Positions 55,288-64,000 of a stretch of DNA of 64,000 nt are shown piece after piece. Positions within the stretch are counted from its first letter, which is position 1, and every line of letters starts with the position of its first letter. A program made the position numbers and the translations under genes. Source of the DNA: Nitrospinaceae bacterium (GTDB lineage Bacteria; Nitrospinota; Nitrospinia; Nitrospinales; VA-1); contig BQJC01000002.1 of NCBI GenBank assembly GCA_021604505.1, positions 124,001-188,000 of the forward strand. The letters run 5' to 3'. Below the pieces are notes generated by a model, which had not been told where the DNA came from, ran no database searches, and saw only the letters and a list, made by a program, of their open reading frames with translations.

Positions 55288-57564
55288 CTAAAAAGAACTG
55301 CCGGCAGTGAAATGAAACTCCGCTAAGTCCTCACCGTCTTCCTGGTCAAGCTTGATCCCATAGGCAAAACCAACAGGCCCGAAGGGGCTTAAGAAACGCA
55401 ATCCCGCACCAATGCTATGCCGCATTTCCGCCAGGTCGATATTTTTTCCGGTTGTGGAAAGGTCGATACCATTTCCATAAACATTGCCCCGGTCATAGAA
55501 CACAAAACCGCGGAAGGACTTGGAAAAGGGGTACTGAAGTTCAAAGTTGAACAACAGCGCTTGCGATCCGCCAACGGGATCCCCGGTGGCATTTTTGGGA
55601 CCGACGTCACGAATGTCAAAACCTCTCAAACTGTTGGCGCCTCCCATAAAAAACCGTTCAAACGCAGGAAGGGTATCGCCGTTATAATCTTCCGCATAAT
55701 TGAATTCTGCATGAAAGGCCCCCACCAGCTTCCCAATTATGGGGCGATAATACGTAAATTCATATCCGGTTTTGACGAAATCTGAGCCGCCGAGAGGCCC
55801 CCCCGCAAATTCAAATCGTACCACATGCCTCATTCCCTTGGAAGGGTTTAAAAAATCGTCCCTTGTGTCGCGCACATAGCTCGGGGATATTCGGCTGGTC
55901 GTTCGAGTTTCATTCTTCAGAAATTCGGTGATATCCGCAGGGTTCACATCAGAAACCTTGACATTTTCATAGCGGTAGTTGAGCCCCACCCAATCGTATT
56001 CTGTCAGAGACTTGCCGAGACGGAGCCCGCCGCCCCGCCTCCTTGATTCAAAACTGAAAAAATCAGAATCTCGATTGAATAAATCGATTCCCCCCAGGAT
56101 TTCCGTGTCAAATATACGGGGCTCCGTAAAGGCAAGATTGAAATCACTACGTCTGGACGACAGACTGGTGGAAAAGTTGAGCCGTTGTCCCCGGCCAAAC
56201 AGGTTGTTCTGGGAAACCGAACCGGTAAAAATCACCTTCTCAACCGAACTGAACCCGGCACCCACTGAAATGGACCCAGTGGGACGTTCGGTAACGGTTG
56301 TGGTGATATCGATTAAATCCGGTTTTTCCCCGCGGCCGGTATCAATTTTGACGTCTTCAAAAAACTGCGTGTTGTTGATCCGCTGTTTGCTGCGCCTCAG
56401 CTTTTCACTGTCGAACAAATCGCCTTCACGCAAACGAAACTCTCTGCGTATAACATTGTCTCGTGAACTGACGTTTCCCAGAATCGAGATTTTACCGACG
56501 TAAACCTTTTTGCCCTTTTCGATTTCCATGCCAAGGTCAACCGTCTTTTTAGCATCATCGATTTTCGTGACGGGATTGACGTCGGCATAGGCAAACCCCT
56601 GAGTCGAATAAAGGTCGGAAATTTTTAATACGTCTTCGCGAAGTTTTGACACATTGTACCACTCACCCTTCTTTGACTGAACGGCCGCAAAGAGTTCCTC
56701 ATTGGTAAATGTGCCATCCCCTTTAATCTCAATATTCCCTACTTTATACCTCACCCCTTCCACCACGGGAATCGTAATATAAATGGCGCGGTCTTTTTTA
56801 TTCACATCAATTTTCGGGTCCAGCACGCTTATCCGGATAAAACCGCGGTCTTGATAAAATGCCTCAATACGGAACAAGTCCAGTTTCAGGATGTCTTTTT
56901 GATACACACCCGAATCATCCAGCCAGGAGTACCAGGTTTTCTCCTTGGTCTCCATTTGCTTCCGCAGCTCTTTATCCTTAAAGGTTTTGTTTCCGGAGAA
57001 TCGGATCTTTTTAACGCCTACTTTCTCTCCCTCCTGAACGCGGATGGTGACGTCCACCAGGTTGTCAGGCGTGACCTCCGTTGCAATTTTGGCTTCCGCG
57101 AAAAAATAGCCCTTGGCTTCATAGAGCTTATTGATCTCATTGATACTTTCTGAAATTTGCTGGTCGTGAAAGGCGGCTCCCCGTTTCAATCCTATTTTTT
57201 CAAAGATATCCTCCGAGTCGAGCACTTTATTTCCGACGATTCTCAAATCACCGATGGAAGCGATCTCCACCACTTTGAAAATCACCACCAGCCCGCCGGC
57301 CGTTGATTGAGTGTCTACTTGAATGTCTTTAAATTGCCCGAGGTCGTAAATCTGTTCGATGTCTTTACGGATTTGTACGCGGGAGAGAGGTTTACCGATT
57401 TCGGTCTTGATGTAATAGAGAATGGTCGAGTCGTCGACCCGTTTATTTCCTTGAACCTGAAGGGACTGAACGATCTCGCCTTCCTGGGCAAAACCCAAAA
57501 CAGAAAAAAAGAGAGAGCATTGAATGACCCAAATGGATAAAAAAAACCTGGAGACTTTCGTCAT
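55288..57564 (-). CDS. bamA: Outer-membrane protein assembly factor BamA
   Basis: 758 residues. Signal peptide ends near VLGFA before QEG. Five POTRA domains fill residues 27 to about 430 (repeat openings VQSLQVQGNKRVDDSTILYY, IGDLRIVGNKVLDSEDIF, VKKIRFSGNKTFKDKEL, VGNIEIKGDGTFTNEELF, VGKISILGNVSSRDNVI). The barrel follows, with the family motif GMRHVVRFEFAGGPLGG, the RGF substrate loop FMGGANSLRGFDIRD and the C-terminal FHFTAGSSF (terminal Phe). Inserts beta-barrels into the outer membrane. Upstream of skp and fabZ. Confidence 0.97.
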   Translation of the reverse strand: MTKVSRFFLSIWVIQCSLFFSVLGFAQEGEIVQSLQVQGNKRVDDSTILYYIKTEIGKPLSRVQIRKDIEQIYDLGQFKDIQVDTQSTAGGLVVIFKVVEIASIGDLRIVGNKVLDSEDIFEKIGLKRGAAFHDQQISESINEINKLYEAKGYFFAEAKIATEVTPDNLVDVTIRVQEGEKVGVKKIRFSGNKTFKDKELRKQMETKEKTWYSWLDDSGVYQKDILKLDLFRIEAFYQDRGFIRISVLDPKIDVNKKDRAIYITIPVVEGVRYKVGNIEIKGDGTFTNEELFAAVQSKKGEWYNVSKLREDVLKISDLYSTQGFAYADVNPVTKIDDAKKTVDLGMEIEKGKKVYVGKISILGNVSSRDNVIRREFRLREGDLFDSEKLRRSKQRINNTQFFEDVKIDTGRGEKPDLIDITTTVTERPTGSISVGAGFSSVEKVIFTGSVSQNNLFGRGQRLNFSTSLSSRRSDFNLAFTEPRIFDTEILGGIDLFNRDSDFFSFESRRRGGGLRLGKSLTEYDWVGLNYRYENVKVSDVNPADITEFLKNETRTTSRISPSYVRDTRDDFLNPSKGMRHVVRFEFAGGPLGGSDFVKTGYEFTYYRPIIGKLVGAFHAEFNYAEDYNGDTLPAFERFFMGGANSLRGFDIRDVGPKNATGDPVGGSQALLFNFELQYPFSKSFRGFVFYDRGNVYGNGIDLSTTGKNIDLAEMRHSIGAGLRFLSPFGPVGFAYGIKLDQEDGEDLAEFHFTAGSSF

Positions 57565-57580
57565 TTCCCTCGATTGGTGT

Positions 57581-57608
57581 ATTGTAAAATTCCTAAAATG
57601 AATCGGAA
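57581..57608 (-). promoter_or_regulatory. Possible promoter for bamA
   Basis: On the minus strand TTCCGA (57608-57603), 16 bases, TACAAT (57586-57581). Predicted start is about 10 bases before the bamA ATG but after the terminator at 57633-57683, which would separate bamA from clpC. Confidence 0.4.
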
Positions 57609-57632
57609 CGTTGGGTATCGTAAGCTTGGACC

Positions 57633-57683
57633 AAAAAAAAGTACTAAGCTTTCAAAAAGTTAAAGTTGGGAAAGCTTAATACT
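57633..57683 (-). terminator. Terminator between clpC and bamA
   Basis: Arms AGTACTAAGCTTTC (57640-57653) and GAAAGCTTAATACT (57670-57683) pair over 14 bases with one wobble, with a 16-base loop. Eight Ts follow on the minus strand. It ends the clpC message; five Ts on the plus side suggest weak two-way action. Confidence 0.75.
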
Positions 57684-57749
57684 TTTTAATGATTGGAATC
57701 CATGACCGCTGAAATTAATGTGAGAATCCCAGCGGGATCCTAGCCCTGC

Positions 57750-60182
57750 TCAACAAGCATTTAGAGCGCCGGCAGATTTTTCGGTGAACACAAGTTCATC
57801 CCCTTGCAAACCAACCTTGATATGTCCGTCTGCTTTAAACCGCCCCTTCAACATTTCATCGGAAAGTTTGTCTTCGAGATATTTTTGAATGGCGCGCTTC
57901 AAGGGCCGCGCTCCAAACGTTTTGTCGTATCCTTTTTCCGCAAGCCACCTTTTGGCTTCCGCTGTCATTTCCATTGTGAGTCCTTGCTGAATGAGCTGTT
58001 CGTTCACTTGCGCCAACTGCACGTCCAGGATTTTCACGATATGATCCAAATCCAGAGGCCGGAAGACCACCATTTCGCTGATCCGGTTCAAAAACTCAGG
58101 ATTAAACGTTCGCTTCAAATCCTGCTTGATTTCTTTTTGCATCTTTTCATAATTCAGCTCGTCATCGTCTTTATGAAATCCCAGAGAAGTGCCTTTATCA
58201 AGACTCTTGGAACTGATATTGGAGGTCATGATGATCACGGTGTTTTTAAAATCGATCACCCGGCCATAGCTGTCCGTCAAACGGCCGTCATCCATGATCT
58301 GCAACAAAAGATGGAACACATCCGGATTGGCTTTTTCGATCTCGTCGAACAGCACCACGGAATAAGGCTTTCTTCGCACTTTCTCCGTCAACTGCCCGCC
58401 TTCTTCATAGCCGACATAACCGGGAGGCGCTCCCGTCAAGCGGGACACATTGAATTTCTCCATGTACTCTGACATGTCAAGACGCACCAAAGCATCTCTT
58501 TGACCAAACAGAAACTCGGCGAGAACACCCGCCAATTCCGTTTTCCCCACGCCTGTCGGCCCAAGAAAAAGGAAAGTTCCTATTGGCCGCCGCAGATCTT
58601 TCAACCCTGAGCGGGACCGGCGTATCGCCTTAGTGATCACCTTGATAGCCTCGGTCTGACCCACAATTTTGTTGGCCAGCTCCGCTTCCATATTCATCAG
58701 ACGCGCGCTTTCTTTTTCCTCGATCCTGGAAAGCGGCACTCCTGTCATGCTGGAAACAACAGCGGCGATGTCTTCTTCCGTGATGGAAGGCTCACCCAAA
58801 TCCTGATCGCTCTCCCAACTTTCTTTTTCTTTTTCAAGCGCTTCGCGGAGACTTTCTTCCTTATCACGAAGATCGACCGCTTTCTCGAACTCCTGGCTTT
58901 CAATGCAGATTTTCTTCTCCCTGATGACAGCGTCGATATCCCGTTGAATCTGGCGCATATTTGGCGACTGAGTCACTTTACGCAAACGCACACGGGAACC
59001 CGCTTCGTCGATCACATCGATCGCCTTATCGGGCAAGAACCGATCGCTGATGTATCTATCCGAAAATCGCACCGCCATGACGATGGCCTCATCGGTGATT
59101 TTGGCTTTATGATGCATTTCATACGGAACTTTTAAACCCTTGATGATTTCGACGGTCTCTTCCACCGTGGGCGGATTCACAACGATCGGCTGGAACCGCC
59201 GTTCCAGAGCTCCGTTTTTCTCGATGTATTTCCGGTATTCTTCCAAGGTCGTTGCGCCTATGCACTGAATTTCCCCACGCGACAAAGCAGGTTTCAACAT
59301 GTTGGAGGCATCCACCGAACCCTCTGCGGCTCCAGCGCCAACCAGAGTGTGCAACTCATCGATAAAAAGAATGATTTTTTCATTTTGCACGATTTCTTTC
59401 ATGATTCCCTTGAGACGAGCTTCAAACTGTCCCCGGTATTTCGTTCCCGCAATCAACGAACCGAGATCCAAAGAAACAACTCTCTTATCAAACAGAGTAT
59501 CCGGAACTTCCTTTTCAACGACCAACTGGGCCAATCCTTCGACGATAGCCGTCTTACCGACTCCCGGCTCGCCGATTAAAACCGGATTATTTTTTGTACG
59601 TCGGCTCAAAATCTGAATCACCCGTTCAATTTCCTTGGCGCGTCCTATAATGGGGTCCAGTTTTCCATCGACCGCCATCTTAGTGAGGTCCCGGCTGAAC
59701 TCGTCCAGAGTCGGTGTTTTACCGACTTCCCGCGAACTCTCTGTAGGCTCCTTGAACATTTCAGCAATTTTCTCCTTCACGTCATCAAAAAACATTCCAA
59801 AGCTGTTAAGAACCCTGCACGCAACCCCTTCTTTTTCCTTAAGCAACCCCAAGAGCAAATGCTCCGTCCCAATGTAATTATGATTCAGGGATCTGGCTTC
59901 CTCCACCGCAAACTCTAAGACTTTTTTAGCCCGGGATGTAAACGGGATATCCCCGATAATCAGCGAATTGGAACTGCGCGGAAGATTTTTCTCTAGCTCC
60001 TTTTTGAGCTCTCTGAGATCGGCTCCCGATTTTTGCATGATCGCAACTGCGATTCCGCCGCCATCTTTCACAACACCTTGCAATATGTGTTCCGTTCCAA
60101 GGTATTCATGGCGGTAGAGTTCCGCTTCTTCACGTGCAAGAATTATGACCCTACGGGCTCTTTCTGTGAATCGTTTGAACAT
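57750..60182 (-). CDS. clpC: ClpC AAA+ unfoldase
   Basis: 810 residues. Clp_N double repeat at the start ([36 protein letters not shown]). AAA-1 has Walker [18 protein letters not shown]-type coiled motif lies in the middle ([18 protein letters not shown]). AAA-2 has [12 protein letters not shown] and [28 protein letters not shown]. The domain layout and UVR motif mark ClpC rather than ClpB or ClpA. Pairs with ClpP. No mcsA/mcsB/ctsR neighbours, as in many non-Firmicutes. Confidence 0.96.
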   Translation of the reverse strand: MFKRFTERARRVIILAREEAELYRHEYLGTEHILQGVVKDGGGIAVAIMQKSGADLRELKKELEKNLPRSSNSLIIGDIPFTSRAKKVLEFAVEEARSLNHNYIGTEHLLLGLLKEKEGVACRVLNSFGMFFDDVKEKIAEMFKEPTESSREVGKTPTLDEFSRDLTKMAVDGKLDPIIGRAKEIERVIQILSRRTKNNPVLIGEPGVGKTAIVEGLAQLVVEKEVPDTLFDKRVVSLDLGSLIAGTKYRGQFEARLKGIMKEIVQNEKIILFIDELHTLVGAGAAEGSVDASNMLKPALSRGEIQCIGATTLEEYRKYIEKNGALERRFQPIVVNPPTVEETVEIIKGLKVPYEMHHKAKITDEAIVMAVRFSDRYISDRFLPDKAIDVIDEAGSRVRLRKVTQSPNMRQIQRDIDAVIREKKICIESQEFEKAVDLRDKEESLREALEKEKESWESDQDLGEPSITEEDIAAVVSSMTGVPLSRIEEKESARLMNMEAELANKIVGQTEAIKVITKAIRRSRSGLKDLRRPIGTFLFLGPTGVGKTELAGVLAEFLFGQRDALVRLDMSEYMEKFNVSRLTGAPPGYVGYEEGGQLTEKVRRKPYSVVLFDEIEKANPDVFHLLLQIMDDGRLTDSYGRVIDFKNTVIIMTSNISSKSLDKGTSLGFHKDDDELNYEKMQKEIKQDLKRTFNPEFLNRISEMVVFRPLDLDHIVKILDVQLAQVNEQLIQQGLTMEMTAEAKRWLAEKGYDKTFGARPLKRAIQKYLEDKLSDEMLKGRFKADGHIKVGLQGDELVFTEKSAGALNAC

Positions 60183-60287
60183 GATTCAACCACCTCGTTT
60201 AAAATTTTGCGGAATGTGCTTGAGAAGGCCGGCGGGTTGGTTTCCGGGCTGAAGAAGCACTCTGTTTTTTTGTTTGATACCTTATTT

Positions 60288-60315
60288 ATTCTAGCAAAAG
60301 GCACCAATTTTACAA
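60288..60315 (-). promoter_or_regulatory. Promoter candidate for clpC
   Basis: On the minus strand TTGTAA (60315-60310), 16 bases, TAGAAT (60293-60288). Leader of about 100 bases to the ATG at 60182. Confidence 0.45.
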
Positions 60316-60567
60316 GGATTTATTTTCCTTCGACCCAACCATCTCAACCCCTTACAACAGTTAAGGTTTCTATAATCATTCATCTACCGGAAATTGTGTC
60401 TTTTTGATTGCAGTCTGTGATTTCCGCACCAGACATATTTTTCTACCCCGGATGGGTGAAATTCGACCGTTTTTATTTTCCATTTACGAGGAAAGTTGCC
60501 TTCTTTTTTTAAAACGTTTTGGCGAAAAAAAGCCAGGTGAGAAAACCGCTTCAGGCTCCTTCCAAGG

Positions 60568-60611
60568 CGATCAAAAAAACCAAAAAAAATCTCAAAAAAA
60601 TATTTTGATCG
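60568..60611. repeat. Inverted repeat around T-tracts downstream of metH
   Basis: CGATCAAAA (60568-60576) and TTTTGATCG (60603-60611) with a 26-base T-rich (minus strand) interior. Role unknown; may be part of metH 3' termination. Confidence 0.4.
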
Positions 60612-60690
60612 AATAAAACCTAGCGGGCGGGATTGGTTTTTTCCGTCAAATCCTCCGCCAATGTCAAAAAAATGACTGGTTTTATTGGCT

Positions 60691-63600
60691 TTATGAGTAT
60701 CCGGCTTCCTTATGAAAGCACACCACGGCGGCCGTTGAGCTGGGCGGGTCAAATTCATTGGACCCGGTCAAAGTCACTCCAATGTCTTCTGCCTGCAGGG
60801 TTTCCCAAATAACCCGGTTGTTGATTAAATCCACAATCGCGGGATAGCCCGGACTGTATCTTTGACCCTGCTTCCCCTTTTTCTGTCCCACCCGCCCCCT
60901 GAGAAGATTATGAATATATTCAGCAAGATCTTCCACGATCCGGTCGCACAAACCCTGTAAAAAAAGCGCCGATTCAGAATCGTGCCGGCTTTTAAACTCT
61001 TCGATGACGGACTCCACCTGCAGTCCGGCGGTGGTGATCTGCAATCCAATGACATCCATCTGCCCCGATGATTTTGGATGGAAATATTGAGCGACGGAAA
61101 ATTTATCCTTCCTTCCCTTCCCAATACAAGGTGTGAAATGAACCCTGGCGATCTCTTTTTTCAAGTCGCCGGCGTCGTAAATGATCACCTCGTCCCCTTC
61201 AGACTGGGCCGGCAGGAGCGCGAACCGGGCGCGCGGTTTGATCCACTGGTTGGCCTCCGCTTTTTCCACCCATTCATTTTTCAATGCCTCAAGATGCTCT
61301 GGGGTGACTCCCTTCTGCGGCCAGGAGGATTTTTTGCCAAACTTCCAGTTCAGGGAAAACAAGCTCTTGTCATCCAGATTGGGGCTCAACTTGCTGACTT
61401 TGAACTCAACACGATGCACCCCAAAATCATTACACGGAACTTCATGTTTTTTAAAACTCACCTTGCGGCGCGGAAGCGTTTCCAGCAACTTATCTTTGGT
61501 TTCCTGAAGGCCCTTGGCCCGTTGATACTCAATGAGAAGTTTCTCGCGGTTTTCCTGAAGCAGAGAATCGCGGTTGCCATTTTCCTTGAGAGCGTTCATG
61601 GTGTTGACGCCATCCATTCCGCTCTCGCAGTAAAAAACATTATCGAGAATGGTATCCGTGTCGGCCTGCCCGTGCATGGCCACGAAACCGGCGTGGCGGT
61701 GGTTGACCGGGGCGCCTCCGATGAGAATCGGGAAATTGCGGGACGCTTCCTTCAACATGCGGGCCACCGTGATCATATGATTCGAGGTTTGCACAAGAAG
61801 CGCGCTCATACCGATGGCATCGGCTTTCTCTTTTTCAGCGGTCTCAATAAAATTTTCCAAAGGAACCTGCACGCCAAGGTCGATGACCCGGTAGCCGTAG
61901 TTTTCCAGCAAGGTCTTGGCCAGATCCTTGCCGATGCTGTGCACGTCCTGATAGACCGTGCCGATCACCACCACTCCCTTGTATTCAAGAGCGGCGCCTT
62001 CCGGGGCGCCGGTTTTCATGCGCATGAACCCTTCCAGAAAACCCATGACATTGCGCATCACATCGGCGCTTTTCAACAAATGCGGAAGGCTGACTTCTCC
62101 GCGCCCGAACGCATCGCCCAACTGCCGCATGGTTTTCATGAGATAACTGCTGATGAACTCCAGCGGTTCGTGTTTATCGACAATTTGGGCAACTTCTAAA
62201 ACGATCCGGTCATGATAATCAAAACGGCCGCCGTCCTTTTCCACCTGCCCCTGCTCTTTTTGCTTGAATCCGTCCCTGATTTTCTGGCAGATGCGGTCCT
62301 CCAAAGAAAGGTCTTCATAGTCGACTTTCTTTTGCACGGCGCCGGTTTTTTTGGTCAGAGCGATCTGCTCCAGTTCTTCAAAAGCATCCATATCTCTGTG
62401 CAGGATGACTTTCCTGGCCAGATCCACATCGTGCTGTTTGAGACTTTCCAGGGGAACGTAGTGGTTGGGGTTGAGAATGGCGCAATCCAAGCCTGCACGT
62501 TCCGCTTCATCTAAGAACACACTGGTGAGCACTTTTCGCATATAGGGTTTTTGCGCCAACCCGTTGGTCAGATTACCCACACCGATGCTGGTTTTAAGAT
62601 CGGGATGAATCGCCTTGATGCGGGGCAGACATTTCAAAGTCTCGGCGCAAAAATTCAACCCTTCCACCGATTCACTGCCGATGGGGTAGGCATTCACGTC
62701 GATCAACAACTGGTCGGGCGTCACGCCAAACTTTTCTTCCGCCTGCTTGACGATTTCCGCGGCCAACTCATATTTCTCATCCGCCGTCTGCCCTGGGCCT
62801 TGGGGGCCATTGACCAGGGCCACGTAAACCGGGTGATGCTCCTCGGTGAGAGACAGCACCGCTTCCAGTTTGCTTTGCCCCTTACTATATTCTTCCAGAC
62901 TGATGGAGTTGATGATCGGGCGGCCGGGATACACCTCGATCGCCTCCTTAAGTGCTTCCACGGAAAAGGAGTCCAGGCACATGGCCCCTTGAAAATCGCT
63001 GGTGAGATGGTGGATCACCTCAGGCAGAACCTTTTCTGTTTCTACAATGTTGCTGTCCATGCACACGTCGATGATTTCGATTCCCAGGTCCTTGACCTGC
63101 TCGCGGACGACCTCTTCCAACGGTGGAAACTGCAATCCGCCTTCGGATTCCACCGCATCTCGAATGACCTTGCTGCCGCGCACGTTGAGACGCTCGCCGA
63201 TCCGTATCAGCCCCTGGGAACTGTCGAGGGGCACCGCCTCCTGCGGGCCTGAAACGTAAACTCCGGAATCGGGTTGACGGCTCTTTCGTTCAATGCCGTC
63301 AATTCGTTTTCTGAGGGCCTCGATATGATCCGGCCTGGTGCCGCAACAACCGCCAACGATGGCGACACCAGATTCGCTGACAAAAGCTCCTACCATTTCC
63401 GCCATCGCTTCCGGTTCCAGCTTGTAACAAGTCTTGCCGTCCTCCGAGATCGGCTGGCCAGCATTGGGAACAATAGAGATGGGATGGTGACAGAACCGGC
63501 TCAGTTTCTCCACCGTGCCGCCCATGAGCTCCGGTCCCACATTACAGTTGATCCCGAACACATCGATTCCCATGCCTGAAACTGCGGTGTAGGCGGCGTG

Positions 63601-64000
63601 AATGTCGGTATTGAAAATCTGCATTTTCGAAAACTGATCCACCGTCACCTGAGCCATGATCGGAAGCGGCCGTCCTAGCTCCTGAAAGGCGCGCTTGGCT
63701 CCAATGATCGAGGCTTTCAATTCCAGAATATCCTGCTGGGTTTCAAATAAGAGAAGATCGGCGCCGCCGTCCAGCAATCCCAAGACCTGCCGACGGTTGT
63801 TGTCTACAATTTGCGCGAACACGGCTTTTTTTAGATCGGCTTCTGTGCTGGACAAAACATAATTGGAAGGGCCGATGGACCCGGCCACAAAAAGAGGGCG
63901 ACCGTCGTATTCGGGAAGCGAACGGTATGTATCCACGGCCTGTTTTGCAATTTTCGCGCCGGCAACGTTTAAGTGGTAGGTGATGGCCTCATAATCGCAT
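60691..64000 (-). CDS. metH: Cobalamin-dependent methionine synthase, N-terminus outside window
   Basis: The frame is open to the window edge at 64000, so the start lies to the right; over 1,100 codons are visible. Domains in order: homocysteine/zinc (Cys in GINCNVGPE and GGCCGTRPDH), pterin (GLIRIGERLNVRGS onward), cobalamin cap and binding with DVHSIG (His ligand), and the AdoMet reactivation domain with RYSPGYPA and LTGSNEFDPPSSTAA. It methylates homocysteine using methyl-folate through B12 in the cytoplasm. Four-domain layout is that of full E. coli-type MetH. Stop TAA at 60691. No cobalamin riboswitch is visible in the part shown. Confidence 0.97.
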   Translation of the reverse strand, partial: CDYEAITYHLNVAGAKIAKQAVDTYRSLPEYDGRPLFVAGSIGPSNYVLSSTEADLKKAVFAQIVDNNRRQVLGLLDGGADLLLFETQQDILELKASIIGAKRAFQELGRPLPIMAQVTVDQFSKMQIFNTDIHAAYTAVSGMGIDVFGINCNVGPELMGGTVEKLSRFCHHPISIVPNAGQPISEDGKTCYKLEPEAMAEMVGAFVSESGVAIVGGCCGTRPDHIEALRKRIDGIERKSRQPDSGVYVSGPQEAVPLDSSQGLIRIGERLNVRGSKVIRDAVESEGGLQFPPLEEVVREQVKDLGIEIIDVCMDSNIVETEKVLPEVIHHLTSDFQGAMCLDSFSVEALKEAIEVYPGRPIINSISLEEYSKGQSKLEAVLSLTEEHHPVYVALVNGPQGPGQTADEKYELAAEIVKQAEEKFGVTPDQLLIDVNAYPIGSESVEGLNFCAETLKCLPRIKAIHPDLKTSIGVGNLTNGLAQKPYMRKVLTSVFLDEAERAGLDCAILNPNHYVPLESLKQHDVDLARKVILHRDMDAFEELEQIALTKKTGAVQKKVDYEDLSLEDRICQKIRDGFKQKEQGQVEKDGGRFDYHDRIVLEVAQIVDKHEPLEFISSYLMKTMRQLGDAFGRGEVSLPHLLKSADVMRNVMGFLEGFMRMKTGAPEGAALEYKGVVVIGTVYQDVHSIGKDLAKTLLENYGYRVIDLGVQVPLENFIETAEKEKADAIGMSALLVQTSNHMITVARMLKEASRNFPILIGGAPVNHRHAGFVAMHGQADTDTILDNVFYCESGMDGVNTMNALKENGNRDSLLQENREKLLIEYQRAKGLQETKDKLLETLPRRKVSFKKHEVPCNDFGVHRVEFKVSKLSPNLDDKSLFSLNWKFGKKSSWPQKGVTPEHLEALKNEWVEKAEANQWIKPRARFALLPAQSEGDEVIIYDAGDLKKEIARVHFTPCIGKGRKDKFSVAQYFHPKSSGQMDVIGLQITTAGLQVESVIEEFKSRHDSESALFLQGLCDRIVEDLAEYIHNLLRGRVGQKKGKQGQRYSPGYPAIVDLINNRVIWETLQAEDIGVTLTGSNEFDPPSSTAAVVCFHKEAGYS

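Larger units (their letters stand above)
60183..60690. other. Intergenic region between metH and clpC
   Basis: About 500 bases with no gene. A minus-strand promoter is likely at 60288-60315. At 60568-60611 the arms CGATCAAAA and TTTTGATCG enclose three T/A tracts. A half-site resembling CIRCE (AGCACTC, near 60257) has no partner. No metH terminator of standard form is seen. Confidence 0.35.

Noticed and set aside
60250-60262. AGCACTC resembling one half of CIRCE upstream of clpC
   Set aside because: The second half and the nine-base spacing are absent.

Overview
The window reads as a chromosomal segment of a Gram-negative, free-living bacterium. It carries outer-membrane biogenesis genes (BamA, Skp, a TpsB transporter), lipid A and heptose synthesis, and a squalene-hopene cyclase. 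The Geobacter-like order ApgM-family gene - lysC - cimA, LpxI instead of LpxH, and the DUF4912/GH57 pair all point to a deltaproteobacterium-like lineage. My best guess is Nitrospinota or a neighbour; this is inference from gene content, because no 16S rRNA is present. Most of the window is dense housekeeping sequence. Gene density drops and AT content rises at about 1.7-2.6 kb and 25.6-26.6 kb.

Layout. 0-4 kb: 3'-truncated TpsB transporter, a small Cys-rich protein and two lineage-type hypotheticals. 4-7 kb: oversized phosphohexomutase plus a left-handed beta-helix protein, then tRNA-Leu(UAG). 7-13 kb: protein quality control run tig-clpP-clpX-lon. 13-17 kb: two lipoproteins and squalene-hopene cyclase. 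17-24 kb: rplM-rpsI, argC-argJ, def-fmt, UDP-xylose synthase, radC, gmhA. 24-28 kb: hldE and hldD, separated by an AT-rich two-gene island. 27.6-31 kb: M48 protease, DUF898 membrane protein and an MBL-fold hydrolase on the minus strand. 31.4-36 kb: sigma-54 activator, then a Rho_N/DUF4912 protein and a GH57 glucan branching enzyme. 36-40 kb: ApgM-like protein, lysC, cimA. 40-43 kb: sensor kinase. 43-49 kb (minus strand): glnB, glnA, phzF, glnE. 49.5-57.6 kb (minus strand): bamA-skp-fabZ-lpxA-Gfo/Idh-lpxI-lpxB-DUF374. 57.7-64 kb: clpC and 5'-truncated metH.

The most unusual signals are these. (1) Two near-consensus sigma-54 promoters (TGGCAY-N5-TTGC). One lies directly downstream of the activator gene and serves the DUF4912/GH57 operon; the other precedes the orphan membrane-protein gene in the AT-rich island. 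The activator's receiver domain is degenerate. (2) A full-length ApgM-family protein beside aspartokinase has lost essentially all its catalytic metal-site residues. (3) A C10 tract inside the DUF4912 gene could allow slippage. (4) The lipid A cluster contains a translationally coupled sugar oxidoreductase but lacks lpxD at its usual place. None of this proves a new system; the sigma-54 island and the pseudoenzyme are the best candidates.
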